50,782 nt of DNA, taken from positions 1 through 50,782 of the forward strand of contig JAFTQM010000013.1 in assembly GCA_017462755.1 (NCBI GenBank), given 5' to 3'. This stretch comes from Lachnospiraceae bacterium. Lineage in GTDB: Bacteria > Bacillota > Clostridia > Lachnospirales > Lachnospiraceae. Both the position numbers and the translations under genes were made by a program. How positions within the stretch are numbered: the stretch's first letter is position 1; the number at the start of each line of letters is the position of its first letter. Shown one piece after another: positions 1-7,258 of the stretch. The notes beneath the pieces are model-generated. The model made no database searches and was not told the origin of the DNA. It saw nothing but the letters and a program-made list of their open reading frames with translations.

Positions 1-233
1 GCTAACTGTTGTGCATTGACCGGCTCCTTAGAAGACGGCTGACTGGTCTTTGGTGGAGCTACGGAATAATCGACAATAACATCATTGATAAAATGCTTGG
101 TTAAAAGGTCGCAGATTTCCTTGGTCACGCGGGTATTTTTGGGGATAATCATTGCGCCTGTGTGGGTATAAACATCCGATGCGATTATCATATCTTTTTG
201 TAAACGGTTGGTACGGATTTTAATAAATGCCAT
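1..233 (-). CDS. HD-GYP-like N-terminal region, partial gene running off the left edge
   Basis: The reading frame opens at an ATG at 231-233 on the minus strand, preceded by GGGGAG, and stays open for 77 codons to the window edge. The protein starts MAFIKIRTNRLQKDMIIASD and continues with a segment ending in MIIPKNTRVTKEICDLLTKH. This pattern of a release-from-self motif, then 'DVYTxxGxxxIPKxTxVT', is typical of the short N-terminal region that precedes HD-GYP phosphodiesterase domains, which degrade cyclic di-GMP. The catalytic domain itself would lie outside the window, so the function is inferred from about 60 residues only. It could instead be another protein sharing this leader. A TATAAT-like box lies upstream. 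Confidence 0.55.
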   Translation of the reverse strand, partial: MAFIKIRTNRLQKDMIIASDVYTHTGAMIIPKNTRVTKEICDLLTKHFINDVIVDYSVAPPKTSQPSSKEPVNAQQL

Positions 234-295
234 AGTTGCTCCCCACTTTCATTGGTTTTGATATTCAACGGTTTAGTGCGAATTCTTATAACTAT

Positions 296-324
296 ATTAT
301 AAGGTATCCGCATGGAAAAGGAAA
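296..324 (-). promoter_or_regulatory. Possible promoter of the HD-GYP-like gene
   Basis: On the minus strand a perfect TATAAT (296-301) is preceded 17 nt upstream by a weak TTTCCT (319-324). It sits in the gap behind the GH5 gene, about 60 nt before the start codon at 233. The -35 is poor, so this is tentative. Confidence 0.4.
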
Positions 325-355
325 GAAATATTTTGATTATCCCAATCAATGCGGT

Positions 356-2146
356 CTATGGGAGTAAGTAGCTTCGAAACAGTTCGGCGAGTGCTTCGTT
401 GCGGGTGGAGCCCTCCTGTGCCGGAGGCAGACGGTACAGACCGAACCAGTAGTCATGGTAGGCATGGTAATCAAAATGAATCTGATAGGTTTTGCACAGG
501 GTAAGCATATCACGAACCCACTGGTCTGCACCTACGTTTGCTTCCCAGGCAGGAGCGCAGGCACCGAACTCGCCCAGATAAATCGGTACTTGATGTTGTA
601 TGCCGAATTCGATGTAAGGCATTAAGGTGGCTTTCAGATACTCGACATCCACATTGGTTATTGTTTGAAAAAGAGAATAATCAATGCGTGGTCTGCCGGA
701 GGTCTGCTCGTTGGTATTCACATATTTTACCTTACCCGAAATGCGGTATTCGCAGCCCTCGCGCAGCTCGAATTTGTAGCCGGACACATTGGCATCTCCG
801 GTGGTGTCACAGATTGCGATACAGCGGCTGCCCTGATAGCCGTCTTTTGGAAGGTAAGTATAAGAACCGCCGTTGTCTGCGGCCCAAAAATAAAAATCGT
901 CACTTGCTTCGGCGGATTCAAAATCCAACTGCGTTACTATGCGGCAAAAGGTGCCGTTCTGATATTCTTCTACCACAATATCGTCAAACAATAGCATACC
1001 TCCGATGCCGGTATGGACTCCATGTAAGGTAACGGAGCCGACATTGTATTCTTCGGTGCGTGCAGAAAAGCCGGATTCGTATACGCTCCAGCCATCCTCT
1101 AAGGTCTTAGTCGGTTCGGACCAGCCACAGCCGACCCAATAGCTTACCGGGTCTTGAAAGATACTATCCTCGGTCGGATAGGTCGTTACTTTTCCGCCGG
1201 TACCGGCCCAGTCCATGTTTTGATGGGTAAACTGATGCGGCGTGTAGCAGTGGAACTCATACGCAGTATTGGTATCGTCAATCCGGTATAATACGTCGGA
1301 TAACGAGAGCGACCAGTCAGCTTCTCCGGTAGCAGCATCGACGGCGGCACACAGACGCTCGATGAAAATAATATGGTTTTGGTCATAGGTGCGGATGCTG
1401 TCCGTAATGCGCTGCATCAGAGAGGAGCATTGTGCGACAGTGGACGGAATGTCGTCTAAGAGCGGCACGACCGGCTCATTGATAAGACCATAGCCGATGA
1501 TGGTTTCTTCGTCCGCATAACGCTTGGCAATTTCGGTCCAAAGGGCAATCAGGCGGTTTTGATTTTCCGGCTCCTGCCACAGAGCCAATCCTTCGCCCTG
1601 CGATTGGTAGCCGCCCTGCGGAGCGTGCATATTTAAGATTAAGCGGAGATTGTATTTTTTTGCCCATGCAATATTGCGCTCTAGCCATTCAAAACCGCTT
1701 TCCTTGTAGACATACGGTTCCGCTTCGCTTTCAAAATAATGATAGCTCAGATAAAAACGGATACAGTTGAAGCCAAGCTCGGACAGTTCGCGGTAGGAAG
1801 CCTCGTTGTGGTCGGCTTCATTTGGCTCATAAGAGCTCCATATCATATTGCCAAAGGCAATACCGTTGAGCCAGACCGGATTGCCGGAGCCGTCGACGAT
1901 GGAAGCACCCTCGACACGATAGAAGTCGGAGGCGGGAGCTTCGGTTGGAGCGGGGGTTGGTGTCAGGCTCGGAGTCACCGTCGGAAGCGGTAACGGTGTA
2001 GTATCGGACGGTTTGGCGGTAGGTTGTATGGGAGTGGCGGCAATATTCGGTGTCGTTGCATTGCAGCCGGTCATAAGAAGGCAGCCAAGCAGAAGCGCAA
2101 GGCAGAGCCAAAGCTTTAATTTTTTAGAACGAATTGTATGTAACAT
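356..2146 (-). CDS. GH5-family lipoprotein beta-glycanase with an inserted beta-rich domain
   Basis: Surface endo-acting glycoside hydrolase of clan GH-A, probably a beta-mannanase or cellulase (596 aa). I chose the ATG at 2146 because GGAGG lies five bases before it; the upstream in-frame ATG at 2158 begins inside that ribosome site. A lipoprotein signal ends in LMTGC with Cys28, followed by a Thr/Pro-rich linker to about residue 72. The TIM barrel shows the acid/base motif NEP (Glu224) and the nucleophile motif YLGEFG (Glu526). Between HCYTPHQF (about 300) and the nucleophile strand there are about 160 extra residues resembling a carbohydrate-binding beta-sandwich. It is divergent from GH27 across a gap that holds a large palindrome. 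Exact substrate cannot be fixed from sequence alone. Confidence 0.9.
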   Translation of the reverse strand: MLHTIRSKKLKLWLCLALLLGCLLMTGCNATTPNIAATPIQPTAKPSDTTPLPLPTVTPSLTPTPAPTEAPASDFYRVEGASIVDGSGNPVWLNGIAFGNMIWSSYEPNEADHNEASYRELSELGFNCIRFYLSYHYFESEAEPYVYKESGFEWLERNIAWAKKYNLRLILNMHAPQGGYQSQGEGLALWQEPENQNRLIALWTEIAKRYADEETIIGYGLINEPVVPLLDDIPSTVAQCSSLMQRITDSIRTYDQNHIIFIERLCAAVDAATGEADWSLSLSDVLYRIDDTNTAYEFHCYTPHQFTHQNMDWAGTGGKVTTYPTEDSIFQDPVSYWVGCGWSEPTKTLEDGWSVYESGFSARTEEYNVGSVTLHGVHTGIGGMLLFDDIVVEEYQNGTFCRIVTQLDFESAEASDDFYFWAADNGGSYTYLPKDGYQGSRCIAICDTTGDANVSGYKFELREGCEYRISGKVKYVNTNEQTSGRPRIDYSLFQTITNVDVEYLKATLMPYIEFGIQHQVPIYLGEFGACAPAWEANVGADQWVRDMLTLCKTYQIHFDYHAYHDYWFGLYRLPPAQEGSTRNEALAELFRSYLLP

Positions 2147-2160
2147 AGTATCCTCCATTT

Positions 2161-2407
2161 ATAGTAAGACGTTACTAGATGATTGCGAAACTCTTGAAGT
2201 GTTTCTAATGTCTGGCAAGTTTAACCTAAAACACCGCAGGCACGCTCTCGCTACTTCAGCCTCGCAACGGTACATAAGACGCTAAAATACAGCGTCTAAG
2301 TACCGGCGGGCTTCAAGTACCTGCTTGTGTTTTGGTTAACTTTCCAGACATAGATATCATTTTCTTTGAGTTTCGCAATTATCTACAGTAAGATGCTATC
2401 TATAGTA
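2161..2407. repeat. Approx. 245-bp imperfect palindrome in the GH5/GH27 divergent gap
   Basis: The two halves are reverse complements along nearly their whole length around a centre near 2287. Matching blocks include TTGCGAAACTC (2183-2193) with GAGTTTCGCAA (2368-2378), ATGTCTGG (2208-2215) with CCAGACAT (2344-2351), and the core AGACGCT (2277-2283) with AGCGTCT (2291-2297). The arms contain mismatches and small bulges. As RNA or single-stranded DNA it would form one very long hairpin. It begins about 15 nt upstream of the GH5 start codon and would form its 5' leader if transcription starts beyond it. It has no coding capacity. It could be a MITE-like element or a leader structure; I cannot tell which. 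Confidence 0.85.
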
Positions 2408-2440
2408 TAAGAGAAAATTCGAAAAAAGAAAAGAATTTGC

Positions 2441-2498
2441 TTGAGTTTCCTCGTTCTTCATTGCTTTTCTGCAACCAGTGAAGAATGAGGAAACTCAA
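2441..2498. repeat. 20-bp-arm inverted repeat
   Basis: TTGAGTTTCCTCGTTCTTCA (2441-2460) is complemented by 2479-2498 with a single mismatch, around an 18-nt loop. It stands between the large palindrome and the GH27 gene. There is no U-tract on the plus side; on the minus side the stem is followed by a T-rich stretch, so it could terminate minus-strand transcription. No gene on that strand would need it. Confidence 0.85.
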
Positions 2499-2545
2499 TT
2501 TGCTTCAAAAATGCGAAAAATACAAACAATGTTCAGAATTTAAGA

Positions 2546-2574
2546 TTGACGAAAGTAGCGAAACATGATATTCC
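2546..2574 (+). promoter_or_regulatory. Possible promoter of the GH27 operon
   Basis: TTGACG (2546-2551) is followed after 17 nt by TATTCC (2569-2574), a poor -10. It is the best candidate between the inverted repeats and the GH27 ribosome site at 2626-2632. Weak call. Confidence 0.3.
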
Positions 2575-2636
2575 TAAGATAATCAGAATAGAAAAGGAAT
2601 GGGTGGTTGAAGGACCACTCCGGAATGGAGGAGATT

Positions 2637-3794
2637 ATGAAAAATCCGATTGCACACACACCGCCGATGGGCTGGAATTCTTGGAATACGTTTGGATGGA
2701 ATATCAATGAGGAGCTGATTAAGACAACCGCAGATTATTTTGTAGAAAGCGGTTTGAAGGACGCAGGCTATGAATATATTGTCATTGATGACTGCTGGAG
2801 CGAGAAGCAGCGGGATGAGAACGGCAGACTGGTGCCGGATAAGACGAAGTTCCCGAACGGCATGAAGCCAGTGGCAGACTATGTACATAGCAAGGGGTTG
2901 AAATTCGGTATCTATTCCTGCGCCGGTACGCATACCTGTGCGGGCTATCCGGGCAGCTTTGAGCATGAATTTGACGATGCGGAGACCTTTGCAGAATGGG
3001 GCGTAGATTATTTGAAATACGATTACTGCTACAAGCCGAAGTCTGCGGATGGTGAGAATCTGTACAAGCGCATGGCAATGGCGCTGCGTAACTGTGGCAG
3101 GGATATTTTGTTCTCTGCATGCAACTGGGGAAATGATGGCGTGTTGAACTGGATTCGGGAATCCGGTGCAAATATGTTCCGTTCGACCGGCGATATCCAG
3201 GACAACTGGCAGTCGATTAAGGGCATCGTAGAATCTCAGCTGGGACACGAAGCCTATGGTGGTGTGTATTGCCACAATGATATGGACATGTTAGTTGTAG
3301 GAATGCATGGAAAGGGAGACAATGCGGAGGTGCTTGGCAAGGTAGTCGGCGGTTGTACCGATACCGAATACAAGACACATTTTGCACTTTGGGCAATGAT
3401 GAATTCTCCGTTGATGATTGGCTGTGATGTAAGAAAGATGTCGCCGGAGGCAAAGGAAATTCTGACCAATCCGGATGTGATTGCCATCAATCAGGACATC
3501 GAGTGCAGAGGACCGTACTGCATCCGTCAGTGGAACAATCCGGAGAATGTATTCTCGTTGATTAAGCCGTTGTCCGGTGGGGAATATGCTATCGGTATGT
3601 ACAATTTCAGTGACCGCAAGAGTGAGATGTCCTTACAGTTCTTTGACATCGGACTTCCGGCATCCTCCGGCAGAGGCTTGGAGCTGTACGACTGCTATAG
3701 CCATGAGGTTATCGGTACGTTTACGGAGCGGTATGCAGCACAGATTGAATCGCACGATTGTCTGATGTTCCGTGCAAAGGTTGTGAAGCTGTAA
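2637..3794 (+). CDS. GH27 alpha-galactosidase (cytoplasmic)
   Basis: Retaining alpha-galactosidase that would remove alpha-1,6-galactose side chains from galactomannan or raffinose-type oligosaccharides (385 aa, no signal peptide). Start at 2637 because GGAGG at 2626-2632 precedes it. Family marks are PPMGWNSWN near the N-terminus, the substrate pocket sequence IDDCW, the nucleophile motif YLKYDYC (Asp129) and the acid/base motif RSTGDI (Asp186), followed by a C-terminal beta-domain. It is first in a plus-strand run with a zinc-ribbon protein, GH2, aldo-keto reductase and GH26, and its stop codon overlaps the next start. The context suggests processing of imported galactomanno-oligosaccharides. 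Some GH27 members act on alpha-N-acetylgalactosamine, but the loop sequence looks galactosidase-like. Confidence 0.93.
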   Translation: MKNPIAHTPPMGWNSWNTFGWNINEELIKTTADYFVESGLKDAGYEYIVIDDCWSEKQRDENGRLVPDKTKFPNGMKPVADYVHSKGLKFGIYSCAGTHTCAGYPGSFEHEFDDAETFAEWGVDYLKYDYCYKPKSADGENLYKRMAMALRNCGRDILFSACNWGNDGVLNWIRESGANMFRSTGDIQDNWQSIKGIVESQLGHEAYGGVYCHNDMDMLVVGMHGKGDNAEVLGKVVGGCTDTEYKTHFALWAMMNSPLMIGCDVRKMSPEAKEILTNPDVIAINQDIECRGPYCIRQWNNPENVFSLIKPLSGGEYAIGMYNFSDRKSEMSLQFFDIGLPASSGRGLELYDCYSHEVIGTFTERYAAQIESHDCLMFRAKVVKL

Positions 3795-3997
3795 TGGCAA
3801 ATTACCGAACCTGCAAAAAATGCGGGCGGGAGCTTTTCGCGGATGATATTGCAATTTATCGGAAGCTGGTGCTGCGCGCAGCAGAGGAGTTTTGGTGTAT
3901 TCCATGTCTTGCGGAGCATTTTGGCTGTCAGGTAAAGGATGTGGAAGAATTGATAGCGTATTACCGCGAGAGCGGAGAATGTACCTTGTTTCGGTAG
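3794..3997 (+). CDS. Small zinc-ribbon-like protein, translationally coupled
   Basis: A 67-residue protein whose ATG overlaps the GH27 stop codon (TAATG), so it is probably translated by re-initiation. It carries CKKC at residues 7-10 and CIPC at 35-38, plus Cys45 and Cys63, a spacing that suggests one treble-clef or zinc-ribbon site. No membrane segment or signal is visible. I do not recognise a named family. It lies between GH27 and GH2 in the glycoside hydrolase run. A regulatory or chaperone-like role is possible but not shown. The upstream in-frame ATG at 3758 lies inside GH27 and lacks a ribosome site. Confidence 0.7.
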   Translation: MANYRTCKKCGRELFADDIAIYRKLVLRAAEEFWCIPCLAEHFGCQVKDVEELIAYYRESGECTLFR

Positions 3998-4057
3998 AAA
4001 TGAGGAGAAGGTGATTTGGGCAGACTGATATCAGGAATGAGACTGGTGGGGAAAAGC

Positions 4058-6190
4058 ATGAGAGTTTACAAGGATTTGAATGAAGATTGGGCATTTATCA
4101 AGCTGCCGCAGAATGGGGAGGTACGACCGGAGGAATGTGTGAAGCCGGAGGTATGTACCAAACGGTGGCAGACGGTAACCTTGCCGCATACCTACAATGC
4201 CGAGGATGGGGTCAGTGGCTGGACAGGTGTATGCGAGGGCGGTGAGCATTACTATCGGGGAATGGTATGCTACCGGAAAGAGTTGCGGGTGTCTGAGGAG
4301 GAAATTGCAGGCAGACAGGTATATCTGGAATTCGGAGCTGCCAATACGGTAGCGGAGGTCTATGTGAATGGAAGTCCGGTGGGGCGACATGAGGGTGGCT
4401 ATTCGGCATTTCGATTTGACATCACAGCGTTGCTTGTACCGGAGGAGTTAAACAGCATTGCCGTATTGGTTTCGAATGCGCCGACGGATTATATTGCGCC
4501 GATTACGGATCAGGGCGATTTTACAAAGATGGGCGGTCTGTATCGGAAGGTACGACTGATTTTAGTTCATCCGATGCACATTGCGCTGGAGGATTATGGT
4601 TCGAGCGGTGTGTATATAACTCCGCAAATAACGAAAGAAAATGCCGCAAAGGTGGATGTACTGGTAAAGCTGGAAGGGAAAACTGCCGATAATAATTCTG
4701 TACGGATTGTGCTGCGCGATGCGTTGGGAAAATCGGCAGCAGAAGAGGTAATAACAAAGGAGCGGCTGACGGAAATAGTTCGGGTACCGCAACAGGAGCC
4801 TGCAGAAAATGCTTTTTACCGGAGTGAGCTTAGAGAGACACTGACCATTGACCAGCCGGTGCTGTGGAATGGTGTTTGGAACCCATATTTGTATACGGCG
4901 GTGATAACACTGCTTTGGAATGACGAGGAAGTGGATGAGGTCGTACAGAGCTTTGGAATTCGAAGCTATCGGATTGATTCGGAGCAGGGCTTCTTCTTAA
5001 ACGACAGTTATCTGGAGGTGCGCGGTGCCAATTATCATCAGGACAGCTACGAAAACGGCTGGGCCATGACAAATGAGCAGCGGGAGCGTGATTTCGGAAT
5101 GATGCGCGAAATGGGCTGTACGGGTGTCCGCATGGCGCATTATCAGCATGCACCGGAGGAATATGATATCTGTGACCGTTTGGGACTGCTGGTGTGGACC
5201 GAGCTTGGCATCGTGAACAAGATGTCGCCGGACAATGTAAAGGATCTGAAAATTGCAGAGGGCTTTGTGGAAAATGCAAAGCAGCAGCTGCGAGAGCTCA
5301 TCCGGCAGAATTACAATCATCCGTCCATTGTGGTTTGGGGCATTTCGAACGAGCTGCATCAGATGACGGATGAGATTTATGAGATTTATATGGAGCTGCA
5401 CCGGATAGCGGAGCAGGAGGATGCGAGTCGGTTAAAGACCTTTGCGGATGCGCAGTTCTGGGGACGATTCCTCACGCTTCCGGGTGATGTGGTAGGCTAC
5501 AACCGGTATTTTGGCTGGTATCAGGATGCAGGACCGGTGGAGAAGTTCGGAGAATGGCTGGACGAATACCATGAGAAGAAGGAGCAACGACCGATTTGTG
5601 TTTCGGAATACGGTGGCGGCGGTGCCATTTCCCAGCACAAGGATAGGATTGACTGGAAGACGGAGATTGACCCGTGGGGTGAGCGGCATTACGAGAATTA
5701 CCAGTCAGCCCTGCATGAGAAGATTTGGGCACAGTTCTCGGTGCGACCGTATTTGTGGGCAAAGTTTGTCTGGTGTATGTTCGATTTTGCCTCGGATGGC
5801 AGGCAGGAGGGCGATACCAGAGGACAGAACGACAAAGGTCTGGTAACGCGCAAGCGTGTGCGAAAGGATGCGTTTTATTTTTACAAATCGCTCTGGAATC
5901 CGGAGCCGATGGTGCATATTACCGAAAAGCGTTTTTCGCCGCGACCGGCGCAGGTTCCGGAGCTGAAGGTGTATTCCAATGCAGAGAGTGTGGAGCTTCG
6001 GGTAAACGGAGTATCAAAGGGAATACATTGGCGGAAGGAGTCGGAGCAGGGCTTTGAAACGGTTTTTGTGTGGAAGTCGGTGGAGCTTATGGCACAGTCG
6101 GTGAATGAAATCGAAGCGGTTGCCGTGTTTGCAGACGGACATAAGGAAACGGATTCGGTGTTCTGGATTGGCGAAGGAAATAATAGTTGA
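4058..6190 (+). CDS. GH2 family beta-glycosidase with DUF4982-like C-terminus
   Basis: Exo-acting beta-galactosidase or beta-mannosidase type enzyme (710 aa, cytoplasmic). The domains in order are sugar-binding jelly roll (about 1-170), immunoglobulin-like (about 175-300), TIM barrel (about 305-600) and a C-terminal sandwich resembling DUF4982 (VYSNAESVELRVNG). The acid/base motif is GISNELH (Glu432) and the nucleophile motif is VSEYGGG (Glu517). I chose the ATG at 4058, which has GGGG six bases upstream; a TTG at 4016 with an AGGAG site is the alternative and would add 14 residues. Its place beside GH27 and GH26 favours trimming of mannan-derived oligosaccharides, but the sequence does not fix galactose versus mannose specificity. 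It lies 60 nt after the zinc-ribbon gene. Confidence 0.9.
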   Translation: MRVYKDLNEDWAFIKLPQNGEVRPEECVKPEVCTKRWQTVTLPHTYNAEDGVSGWTGVCEGGEHYYRGMVCYRKELRVSEEEIAGRQVYLEFGAANTVAEVYVNGSPVGRHEGGYSAFRFDITALLVPEELNSIAVLVSNAPTDYIAPITDQGDFTKMGGLYRKVRLILVHPMHIALEDYGSSGVYITPQITKENAAKVDVLVKLEGKTADNNSVRIVLRDALGKSAAEEVITKERLTEIVRVPQQEPAENAFYRSELRETLTIDQPVLWNGVWNPYLYTAVITLLWNDEEVDEVVQSFGIRSYRIDSEQGFFLNDSYLEVRGANYHQDSYENGWAMTNEQRERDFGMMREMGCTGVRMAHYQHAPEEYDICDRLGLLVWTELGIVNKMSPDNVKDLKIAEGFVENAKQQLRELIRQNYNHPSIVVWGISNELHQMTDEIYEIYMELHRIAEQEDASRLKTFADAQFWGRFLTLPGDVVGYNRYFGWYQDAGPVEKFGEWLDEYHEKKEQRPICVSEYGGGGAISQHKDRIDWKTEIDPWGERHYENYQSALHEKIWAQFSVRPYLWAKFVWCMFDFASDGRQEGDTRGQNDKGLVTRKRVRKDAFYFYKSLWNPEPMVHITEKRFSPRPAQVPELKVYSNAESVELRVNGVSKGIHWRKESEQGFETVFVWKSVELMAQSVNEIEAVAVFADGHKETDSVFWIGEGNNS

Positions 6191-6219
6191 CGCGAAAGTG
6201 CGTAGAAATGGGGGAAGAA

Positions 6220-7212
6220 ATGTATATTGCAGATGAGAAGCGTTATGAAAAGATGGTTTACAATCGTTGCGGTAAGAGTGGATTAAAGCTGTCCGCATTG
6301 TCTCTCGGCTTGTGGCAGAACTTCGGCAGCAAGGGCTGCTTTGCCAATATGGAGCAGATGGTGCATACGGCATTTGATTTGGGAATTACCTGTTTTGATT
6401 TGGCAAATAATTACGGACATCCGTACAATGGCAGTGCGGAAGAAAATTTCGGAAGAATCTTAAACGGAATGCGTGCATATCGGGATGAAATGTGCATCTC
6501 GACCAAGGCGGGCTATGAGATGTGGCCGGGACCTTACGGTGACCGGAACGGTTCGCGCAAATATCTGATTGCCTCACTAGACCAGAGCTTAAAGCGTATG
6601 GGATTAGAATATGTGGATATTTATTATCATCATATCTTTGACCCGAATACACCGCTTGAGGAAACGGCAGAGGCGTTGGATCATGTGGTACGTCAGGGCA
6701 AGGCTCTGTATGTGGGTATTTCGAATTACAATAAGGAGCAGACGGAGAATATCCAAAAGATTTTTAAGGAGCTTCGGACTCCGTTTGTAGTAAACCAGCC
6801 GTCATACTCGATGCTGAACCGTTGGGTAGAACGGGATGGACTGGATAAGTATGTGGCAGAGAATGGTGTGAGTCTGGCGGTATTTTCACCGCTGTTCCAA
6901 GGACTGCTGACGAATAAGTACCTGAATGGGGTACCGGCAGATTCGAGAGTCGGCAGAGGAGATACCTGGATTGGCAAGGAGTTGAACGATGCGGTGGTGG
7001 CAAAGCTGAACCGACTGAATGCGATTGCGGAGCAGAGAGGACAGAAGCTGTCTCAGATGGCGTTGTCATGGGTATTACACAATGAGGCAGTGGCGACGGT
7101 GCTGATTGGTGCGAGCCGTCCGGAGCAGATAGTCGAAAATGTAGCCTGCATCGAAAAGCTTGCATTCTCGGACGAGGAGATTGCGCAGCTTGAACAGATT
7201 CTGGCAGAATAA
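6220..7212 (+). CDS. yghZ: Aldo-keto reductase, YghZ / glyceraldehyde-3-phosphate reductase type
   Basis: NADPH-dependent aldo-keto reductase of the YghZ/Kv-beta-like branch (330 aa). The tetrad is visible: Asp60 and Tyr65 in FDLANNYG, Lys96 in STKAGY and His138 in IYYHH. The segments SLGLWQNFG, KAGYEMWPGPYG and LIGASRPEQ closely follow the E. coli protein, which reduces L-glyceraldehyde 3-phosphate and detoxifies methylglyoxal. The start at 6220 has GGGG five bases upstream; the earlier ATG at 6187 lacks a site. It sits 29 nt after GH2 and 46 nt before GH26, so probably in the same transcript. Its physiological substrate in a glycan locus is unknown; a sugar or keto-sugar is possible. Confidence 0.88.
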   Translation: MYIADEKRYEKMVYNRCGKSGLKLSALSLGLWQNFGSKGCFANMEQMVHTAFDLGITCFDLANNYGHPYNGSAEENFGRILNGMRAYRDEMCISTKAGYEMWPGPYGDRNGSRKYLIASLDQSLKRMGLEYVDIYYHHIFDPNTPLEETAEALDHVVRQGKALYVGISNYNKEQTENIQKIFKELRTPFVVNQPSYSMLNRWVERDGLDKYVAENGVSLAVFSPLFQGLLTNKYLNGVPADSRVGRGDTWIGKELNDAVVAKLNRLNAIAEQRGQKLSQMALSWVLHNEAVATVLIGASRPEQIVENVACIEKLAFSDEEIAQLEQILAE

Positions 7213-7258
7213 AAAACATAGAGTAATGCAAAAGAAGCATTCCCAAATGGAGGAGAAA

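Noticed and set aside
538-1032. 164-aa plus-strand frame
   Set aside because: Antisense shadow within GH5; Arg/Cys-rich with no recognisable domain.
2583-3275. 230-aa minus-strand frame
   Set aside because: Shadow of the GH27 gene, whose catalytic motifs are unmistakable in the other strand.
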